64,000 bases of DNA from Brevibacillus reuszeri (GTDB taxonomy: Bacteria; Bacillota; Bacilli; Brevibacillales; Brevibacillaceae). The notes beneath the pieces were generated by a model. The model did no database searches. It worked only from the letters and a program-made list of their open reading frames with translations, and was not told the origin of the DNA. Position 1 is the stretch's first letter; each line of letters begins with the position of its first letter. The stretch is from positions 186,001 to 250,000 of the forward strand of contig NZ_BEXF01000003.1 of the NCBI RefSeq assembly GCF_002897295.1. The letters run 5' to 3'. A program made the position numbers and the translations under genes. Shown here in pieces: positions 58,483 to 64,000 of this stretch.

Positions 58483-60756
58483 TTAACCCTGCAACCGGAG
58501 CCGATCCTCAAAAGGAAACTCGCAATCCTTGATAAATACGGTGCCTGCATACGATTTCGCGAGCTGCTTCATGACGGCTGCCTGTTTCGCGATTGCTTCT
58601 GCATTTGCATACATGCCAGGCTGTATATAAACACCTGCCATAGACATGGACAATACTTCTCCATCCCCCATTCGCCGTTTTTCGTAAATATCTGCGAAGT
58701 AAGGGGTAAAGGCATCCATGATAAAAGAGCCAAGCGCATCAGCGCACTGTACCGAAGTAATGAGAATGAAATCATCACCGCCGATGTGACCGATAAAATC
58801 AGCACCGCTTCCATATCGTTTCGCCGCCTCTTTTAACAACGCCGCCGTCCGTACGATGATCTGATCGCCGACGTCAAAGCCATATCGATCATTAAACCAT
58901 TTGAAATGGTCGAGATCACAATAAATGACCATTTGATCAGCTTTTTGCTTCACTCGTTGATTGAGCTCTCTTTCAATCTGTACATTACCAGGTAAACCGG
59001 TTAGCGGATTTGCGGAGCTGGCCAGTTCGAGCTTGATCGAAGCCATTTTGTCCAATAGACTCTGCACGGTAACGATTCCGATATATTCATTTTTGTCTCC
59101 TATAATGATCACGACGTCGTACAGATGATGAGCATCCCGCGCCATCGCACGTCTTGCTACCTCTTCCAGCTTGTCGTCTTTTCCTGCGAGCAGCGGATTG
59201 GTATTCATGATTTGTGAAACTGGGCGATCATAGTATAAGGCGATTCCGTACTGACCCCCAAGTATTTGATAGAGCTGGAAGCGCATAAGAAGGCCAATCG
59301 GCTCTCCCTCTTCTAACACAACAATGCTTTCCGTGCGTTGATTTTGTTCAAAAATTTCATGTATTCGCCGCACTTTTGCATGCTTTTCCACACAAATGGT
59401 CTTCGCTAATATTTCGGTCATGGCAGGAGTAAACACCATCGGTTCTGCTTGCTCGCTGCTTCGTTTTTCTTGCATAAATCGCAAAAAGTTCATCGCTTGC
59501 CCAGACACCTGTGCCATCCCTCTGTCCGGCTTTCCGAGAAAGTACCCCTGTCCATATACGACACCAAGATCCATCAATGTCTTTAATTCACGCTCCGTCT
59601 CAATTCCCTCGGCGATGATTTTACAGCTGACCTTGTCAGCAAACTGCACGATCGTTTCAAGTAGCGCCTGCTTAATCGGATCTACATCAATGTTGCGGAT
59701 GAGCGACATATCCAGCTTGATAAAATCAGGATAGATCTCTGTTATGGATTCCAGACTTGAATAGCCCGCTCCAGCATCATCGACCGCAATCAAGTAGCCT
59801 TTTTTGCGATACTCCTCTATGATTTTCCGGAAAATAGTGTAATTCGTGATCGCGTGTCTCTCTGTTATTTCAAATACGATATTGTGTGGATTCAGTCCAT
59901 ACTGCTCCAGTAGTGAGAATACCTTTCCACGGAGGAGAAATGGATCATCAATAGCTCGCGGATCGAGATTGATGAACAGCTTTTCTTGTGGGTTTAGGTA
60001 GCGTAATTGTTCCAATGCTCTTTTGCGGCAAATATGCTCCAAACGAAAAACCGTGTCCGTTTCTTCTGCGTAGGTAAATAAGGTAGAGGGAGTGGCGAAG
60101 GGAGTGTCTTGCGGACCACGTGCCAACGCCTCCCATCCAAGCGCTACACCATCTGGCAAATGAATAATCGGCATAAAATGCATCTGGACGTTCTCTTCTG
60201 CCAGTAATTTATGAAATTGCGTGACATGCGTATATTTTTCTGATGTGATACCATATTTCGCCATGTGCACGGCATGCTTCACGGAAGTATACATTTCCTT
60301 CACGACGTCCTGACCAGGCAACCAGGCATATCCGATATGAACGCGCAGGTCCTCCCTGTTGACAAAACTGACGTGTCGATTCAGTTGCCTTTCCGCAACC
60401 TCCTGAAAATGAATGGAGAGCATTCTGCAATCTTCTTCACTCGCACTGGCCCCAAAGGAGACATAAATAGCAAAATCGTCGCCCCATAGCTTTTGAATGG
60501 CAAGAATATTACCTTTTATCTCAAAAGCTTGACGAGATACACCTGGTAATATACGTTCAAAAATATGCAGAACACGCTTGGCACTACTATCGCCATAACG
60601 GTACTCAACATCAGTTAGTTTAACAATATCCACATAAAACATCACTACGCTGCGTCCCTTGTCTACCTCCTGGCCTATGACATTTTTCAGCCAAGCCCGT
60701 TTGTCCAGTGAAAAAAAGGGAAAGTGACGAAACCGTTTGATGAGCGTCGACAACAT
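58483..60756 (-). CDS. GGDEF-EAL-CBS-GGDEF c-di-GMP protein
   Basis: 757 residues, no membrane segment. Domains: degenerate GGDEF-like 1-165 (WGDDF in place of GGDEF); EAL about 170-430 with WEALARG, NLDPRAI, FEITERH, VDDAGAGYSSL, FIKLDMSLI, KIIAEGIE and GQGYFLG, so the phosphodiesterase active site looks intact; two CBS motifs about 450-575; GGDEF-like about 590-745 with HIGGDDF (fourth residue Asp, not Glu) and no RxxD inhibitory site at the usual distance. The first and last domains may be nucleotide sensors; the last may be a weak cyclase. Net activity is uncertain. Single gene, minus strand. Confidence 0.85.
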   Translation of the reverse strand: MLSTLIKRFRHFPFFSLDKRAWLKNVIGQEVDKGRSVVMFYVDIVKLTDVEYRYGDSSAKRVLHIFERILPGVSRQAFEIKGNILAIQKLWGDDFAIYVSFGASASEEDCRMLSIHFQEVAERQLNRHVSFVNREDLRVHIGYAWLPGQDVVKEMYTSVKHAVHMAKYGITSEKYTHVTQFHKLLAEENVQMHFMPIIHLPDGVALGWEALARGPQDTPFATPSTLFTYAEETDTVFRLEHICRKRALEQLRYLNPQEKLFINLDPRAIDDPFLLRGKVFSLLEQYGLNPHNIVFEITERHAITNYTIFRKIIEEYRKKGYLIAVDDAGAGYSSLESITEIYPDFIKLDMSLIRNIDVDPIKQALLETIVQFADKVSCKIIAEGIETERELKTLMDLGVVYGQGYFLGKPDRGMAQVSGQAMNFLRFMQEKRSSEQAEPMVFTPAMTEILAKTICVEKHAKVRRIHEIFEQNQRTESIVVLEEGEPIGLLMRFQLYQILGGQYGIALYYDRPVSQIMNTNPLLAGKDDKLEEVARRAMARDAHHLYDVVIIIGDKNEYIGIVTVQSLLDKMASIKLELASSANPLTGLPGNVQIERELNQRVKQKADQMVIYCDLDHFKWFNDRYGFDVGDQIIVRTAALLKEAAKRYGSGADFIGHIGGDDFILITSVQCADALGSFIMDAFTPYFADIYEKRRMGDGEVLSMSMAGVYIQPGMYANAEAIAKQAAVMKQLAKSYAGTVFIKDCEFPFEDRLRLQG

Positions 60757-60848
60757 GCTGAATCTATCCTCCTCGCCACCCCCATTATTGCAAAGAAGTC
60801 TTAAGTTTCAGTGAATGGATTATGAAGATTGTAAGAATCCCATGCTTG

Positions 60849-60883
60849 CAAAAAAAGCCCTCCTGTATCGGCAGGAAGGCTTT
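60849..60883 (-). terminator. rho-independent terminator after lysA
   Basis: AAGCCTTCCTG / CAGGAGGGCTT stem with CCGATA loop and a T7 run on the minus strand. Confidence 0.88.
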
Positions 60884-60896
60884 GAAACGTGATGAG

Positions 60897-62219
60897 CTAG
60901 CGCTGAAGCTGCGCGCGTTTTGGGAGAAGATCATGTCCTACGACATCAGCATACGTCTCACGTTTTACGATCAAATCTGCTTCGCCGTCTTTTACAAAAA
61001 CAACAGCAGGACGAGCAATGCGGTTGTAGTTGTTTGACATCGAATAACCATAGGCACCTGTACTTGGGACCGCCAAAATATCACCAGCTTCAGCTGGAGG
61101 AAGCTTGACGTCCCAAATCAGCATGTCACCAGACTCACAGCATTTTCCAGCGATCGAAACAACCTCTGTGGCTGGTTGATTCATTTTATTGGCAACGGCT
61201 GCTTCGTATTCAGCCTGATAGAGCGCTGGACGAAGATTATCCGTCATACCCCCGTCGACAGCTACGTATTTGCGCACATTTGGGATTTCTTTTTGTGAAC
61301 CGATGCGATAAAGCGTCGTTCCAGAATCACCAACAATACTGCGGCCTGGCTCAATCCACAGCTCTGGCAACGGAATTTGGCGAGCTTCCAGTTCTCCACG
61401 CACCAGATCCGCGATCGCTTTAATATAAGTATGTGCTGGCTGAGGTGTATCGCCCTCTACATAACGGATACCGAAGCCGCCGCCAACATTGAGTACTTCT
61501 GGCAAAAAGCCGTGCTGGTCCTTTGCCTCTCCCAGTAATTCTGTCAATCGTTTTACGGCAACCAGGAAGCCTTCTGTTTCAAAAATTTGCGACCCGATGT
61601 GGCTGTGCACACCCAATAAATGAAGATGATTGCTTTCATGCGAAAATTTGATCGCTTCTAGCGCCTGACCGTTCTGTACGTCAAATCCGAACTTGGAGTC
61701 GATTTGCCCAGTAGAAATATATTCATGTGTATGAGCCTCAACCCCTGGTGTCACACGCAGCAAAACAGAAATCTTTTCGCTGCGCTCCTGTGCCAGCTGA
61801 TCTAACAAATGGAGCTCATAAAAGTTGTCGACTACAAAGCAGCCGATGTTGGCATCCAGCGCCATCACAATTTCATCCAACGATTTGTTGTTGCCATGAA
61901 AGTGGATACGATCTACCGGAAATCCTGCTTGCAATGCTGTATACAGTTCGCCGCCAGAAACAACGTCAAGCGAAAGTCCTTCTTCCTCTACCAGCTTGCA
62001 CATCGCCATCGTACAGAACGCTTTACTCGCATAAGCAACTTGAAAGGAAAAGCCTGTTTGGGAAAACGCGTCAATAAACTGTCGGCATTTGCTGCGAATC
62101 AAGGCTTCGTCGTATACGTAAAGTGGTGTACCGTAGGTTGCTGCCAGCTCTGTTGTTTCGCAGCCCCCAATTTCTAAAATTCCTCGTTCATTCACTCGAC
62201 TTGTCCCGTGTAAAAACAT
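60897..62219 (-). CDS. lysA: diaminopimelate decarboxylase
   Basis: Last step of lysine synthesis, PLP-dependent. The 440-residue protein has the PLP lysine in VAYASKAFC near residue 59, VLNVGGGFGIRYVEGD near 245, the EPGRSIVGDSGTTLYRIG segment near 285 and the active-site cysteine in AGKCCESGDML near 355. ATG at 62219 follows GGGGAGG by eight bases. Order lysA-spoVAF matches Bacillus subtilis. No lysine riboswitch is seen in its leader. Confidence 0.96.
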   Translation of the reverse strand: MFLHGTSRVNERGILEIGGCETTELAATYGTPLYVYDEALIRSKCRQFIDAFSQTGFSFQVAYASKAFCTMAMCKLVEEEGLSLDVVSGGELYTALQAGFPVDRIHFHGNNKSLDEIVMALDANIGCFVVDNFYELHLLDQLAQERSEKISVLLRVTPGVEAHTHEYISTGQIDSKFGFDVQNGQALEAIKFSHESNHLHLLGVHSHIGSQIFETEGFLVAVKRLTELLGEAKDQHGFLPEVLNVGGGFGIRYVEGDTPQPAHTYIKAIADLVRGELEARQIPLPELWIEPGRSIVGDSGTTLYRIGSQKEIPNVRKYVAVDGGMTDNLRPALYQAEYEAAVANKMNQPATEVVSIAGKCCESGDMLIWDVKLPPAEAGDILAVPSTGAYGYSMSNNYNRIARPAVVFVKDGEADLIVKRETYADVVGHDLLPKRAQLQR

Positions 62220-62554
62220 ATTTCGTTCCTCCCCAGTCTCTGACACCGAATCATTACTGCCTCTTTTTATCCACCTTAATCGTGGCCTGCTCACGAAAAG
62301 CGCCGCCTATTATTAGAAGGCTTTACCATATTAAAGCCCCGAGCCGTCGATAAGGCACTTAAACATTCAATCAGGAGGGTTTTAACCAAGCTGCCGTCCT
62401 CGTAAAACGAACGCAACCTCCATCCTGTTAAAAGAAAGGCAACCGACCTTGTGGTGTCAGTTGCCGAACATAACGAGCGTAGTAAGGCTTCCCCATCCAA
62501 TTTACTACACGATAGTTTATTTGACAATGGGTGCCCGCAGTCATTTTCAGAATA
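62220..62554. other. 335-base region between spoVAF and lysA
   Basis: Holds the spoVAF terminator (62432-62467), the lysA ribosome site, and a coding-like 32-codon frame (62288-62386, minus) described in the findings. A weak GGCTTT/AAAGCC hairpin lies near 62315-62340. No promoter pair stands out. Confidence 0.5.
62432..62467 (-). terminator. rho-independent terminator after spoVAF
   Basis: GGCAACTGAC / GTCGGTTGCC ten-pair stem with an 8-base loop, then TTTCTTTT on the minus strand. Confidence 0.85.
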
Positions 62555-64000
62555 TTATTGACGGGACGTATTTTGCGAGCGAACAATGCTTGGTCGGTTG
62601 TTTTTTCGCGGTACCGCAATTCGCACAATGATATCTTTCATTGCTTTGTAATTGAAAGGAATGAACGGCCACAGATAGGGTGTGTTGAGGGAACGAGTGG
62701 AAGCAAGTCCGACCAAAACAACGAGGAGACCGATCATCAGACCTGGTGTCGAGAAGAACCCGACCATCAAGATTAAAAAGATACGGACGAGCCGATTGGC
62801 CAGGCTCAATTCATAGCTCGGTGTTGCAAACATCCCGATCGCCGCAACAGCCAAATACAAAATAACTTCAGGGGCAAACAAGCCGACTTTAATCGCAACG
62901 TCACCAACCAATATTGCCGCCAATAAGCCCATGGCAACGGACAAAGGTGTTGGTGTATGGATCGCAGCCATTCTCATCAAATCAAGCCCCACCTCTGCCA
63001 TCAAAAATTGCGCCAATAATGGGATACTGCCTTTTTGCTTCATCCCGAGAAAATGAAGCGCGTCGGGAATCATTGATGGGTGCATGACCAACAGAAGCCA
63101 TATGGGCAAAACAAACACAGAAGCAAAAATACCGAAGAAGCGTACCCAGCGCAAGTATGCACCCACCACCGGCGTCTGCCTGTACTCTTCAGCGTGTTGT
63201 ACATGATGAAAATAGGTAGCAGGCGTTATCATGACACTGGGAGATGTATCAACATAAATCAATACGTGTCCCTCCAGCAAATGCACCGCAGCAACATCCG
63301 GTCTTTCTGTGTAACGCACCATCGGAAACGGGTTGAACGTCTTTCCTATGATAAATTCCTCTACGGTTTTTTCCGCCATCGGAATCCCATCAATCTGGAT
63401 GTGTTGCAGTCTTTCCTTTAACGTATCGACCAGTTCTTGGTTTGCGACATCCTGTAAATACGCTACCGCCACATCTGTTTTTGTCCGTTCCCCGATTTGC
63501 ATGATTTCAAAGCGAAGGCGCTCATCTCGTAGACGTCTGCGAGTCAAGACGGTGTTCATGACCAATGTCTCGGTAAAGCCGTCATGTGCTCCTCGAACGA
63601 TTCTCTCCGTGTCCGGCTCCATAGGCGTACGCGTCGGATAAACCTTTGCATCCACCATGATTGCCGTATCATAGCGATCAAGGATTAATCCTACTTGTCC
63701 AACCAACAGCTTGTCCATGAATTCATCCGTGGTCGAGATTTTCGTGAGCTGAAAATAAGGGATATATTTAAAAAACAATTGATCGTATAAATGATCCTGA
63801 ATGTCTCGTTCCCGCAAATCATTCAGATCCCGCATAATTTGTGTAACGATGTTACTGTCTGCAAATCCGTTTATGTAATACAAAAGAAGTCGTGTTCTCC
63901 CAACGAAAAACTCATGCACACCCATGTCAAAGCTAGAACCAATGCCTAGCCTGTCATTTAAGTATGCTTTATTTTCTTCAATTTGGTCCGAGATGGGGCG
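62555..64000 (-). CDS. spoVAF: GerA-family spore protein SpoVAF (N-terminus beyond right edge)
   Basis: Germinant-receptor A-subunit-like protein that associates with the SpoVA dipicolinic-acid channel. The frame runs to the end of the window, so about 481 residues of the C-terminal part are seen, including the lead-in RPISDQIEENKAYLNDRLGIG before FDMGVHEFFVGRTR. Later features are the GerA-type VILDRYDTAIMVDAKVYPTR, RIVRGAHDGFTE and about five membrane segments from residue 265 onward, then a basic tail. The internal ATG at 63925 is not the start. Confidence 0.93.
   Translation of the reverse strand, partial: RPISDQIEENKAYLNDRLGIGSSFDMGVHEFFVGRTRLLLYYINGFADSNIVTQIMRDLNDLRERDIQDHLYDQLFFKYIPYFQLTKISTTDEFMDKLLVGQVGLILDRYDTAIMVDAKVYPTRTPMEPDTERIVRGAHDGFTETLVMNTVLTRRRLRDERLRFEIMQIGERTKTDVAVAYLQDVANQELVDTLKERLQHIQIDGIPMAEKTVEEFIIGKTFNPFPMVRYTERPDVAAVHLLEGHVLIYVDTSPSVMITPATYFHHVQHAEEYRQTPVVGAYLRWVRFFGIFASVFVLPIWLLLVMHPSMIPDALHFLGMKQKGSIPLLAQFLMAEVGLDLMRMAAIHTPTPLSVAMGLLAAILVGDVAIKVGLFAPEVILYLAVAAIGMFATPSYELSLANRLVRIFLILMVGFFSTPGLMIGLLVVLVGLASTRSLNTPYLWPFIPFNYKAMKDIIVRIAVPRKNNRPSIVRSQNTSRQ

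Noticed and set aside
62220..62428. Lysine riboswitch upstream of lysA
   Set aside because: The sequence shows none of the conserved L-box core elements I looked for; only weak hairpins are present.

Overview
This window looks like chromosomal backbone from a spore-forming, low-to-moderate GC Firmicute. Brevibacillus or a close Paenibacillales relative fits best; this is inferred from protein content and gene order, not from a database search. Signs of an endospore former are spoIVA, a SpoVIF-like gene, sleB/ypeB, spmA/spmB/dacB, spoVAF and the YIEGIA pair. Gene order follows Bacillus subtilis closely: aroC-cheR-ndk-hepT-menG-hepS-mtrB-folE-hbs-spoIVA-yphF-gpsA-der-yphA-fni-ypfD-cmk-ypfB-ypfA-ypeB-sleB-prsW-gudB-mecA/ypbH-ypbE-ypbD-recQ-ypbB-fer-serA-resE/D/C/B/A-rluB-spmB/A-dacB-scpB/A-ppiB-lysA-spoVAF. 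I see no insertion sequence, prophage, CRISPR array, rRNA or clear pseudogene. Two genes run off the edges: aroC at the left and spoVAF at the right.

Layout. 1-13.2 kb (nearly all minus strand): chorismate synthase, chemotaxis methyltransferase, NDK, and a menaquinone block in which three futalosine-route genes (mqnA, a ubiX-type gene, mqnP) lie between menG and hepT. Then come TRAP (mtrB), a lytic transglycosylase, a tRNA-Pro(GGG), a secreted stalk/NPCBM-like protein, folE, HU and spoIVA. 13.4-16.1 kb: a YphF-like lipoprotein, two plant-type [2Fe-2S] ferredoxins, a small membrane protein, a divergent repeat-bearing unknown gene and a SpoVIF-like gene. 16.1-28.9 kb: phospholipid genes (gpsA, plsY, plsC), GTPase der, the YIEGIA pair, fni, S1-like ypfD, cmk, a PilZ protein, ypeB with a short sleB, a 52-codon zinc-ribbon-like gene, and prsW. 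28.9-38.7 kb: asparaginase, glutamate dehydrogenase, an LmbE-type deacetylase, MecA, a thioredoxin-reductase-like flavoprotein, and the ypbE-ypbD-recQ-ypbB operon.

38.8-45.2 kb (plus strand): an unknown anchored protein, a [4Fe-4S] ferredoxin, then a long non-coding leader with a PurBox-like inverted repeat, a promoter and a serine-type T-box riboswitch ahead of a class V aminotransferase and serA. An ion-transporter family gene and a small unknown gene follow. 45.2-64 kb (minus strand): a HAD hydrolase, the ResDE two-component system and ResABC cytochrome c maturation genes, rluB, spmB-spmA-dacB, scpB-scpA, a site-2 protease, cyclophilin, a four-part c-di-GMP protein, lysA and spoVAF.

How the genes fit together: hepS/hepT/mqnP/ubiX/mqnA/menG should make and attach the menaquinone side chain, and ResABC/ResDE should build and regulate cytochrome c respiration. 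The aminotransferase and SerA make serine under charged-tRNA control. SleB/YpeB, SpmA/B, DacB, SpoIVA and SpoVAF act in spore formation or germination. The most unusual observations are the futalosine insertion inside the gerC-type operon, the combined PurBox/T-box leader on the serine operon, the SleB without a peptidoglycan-binding domain, the overlooked 52-codon gene, and the ferredoxin pair beside sporulation genes. I found no convincing wholly new multi-gene system.
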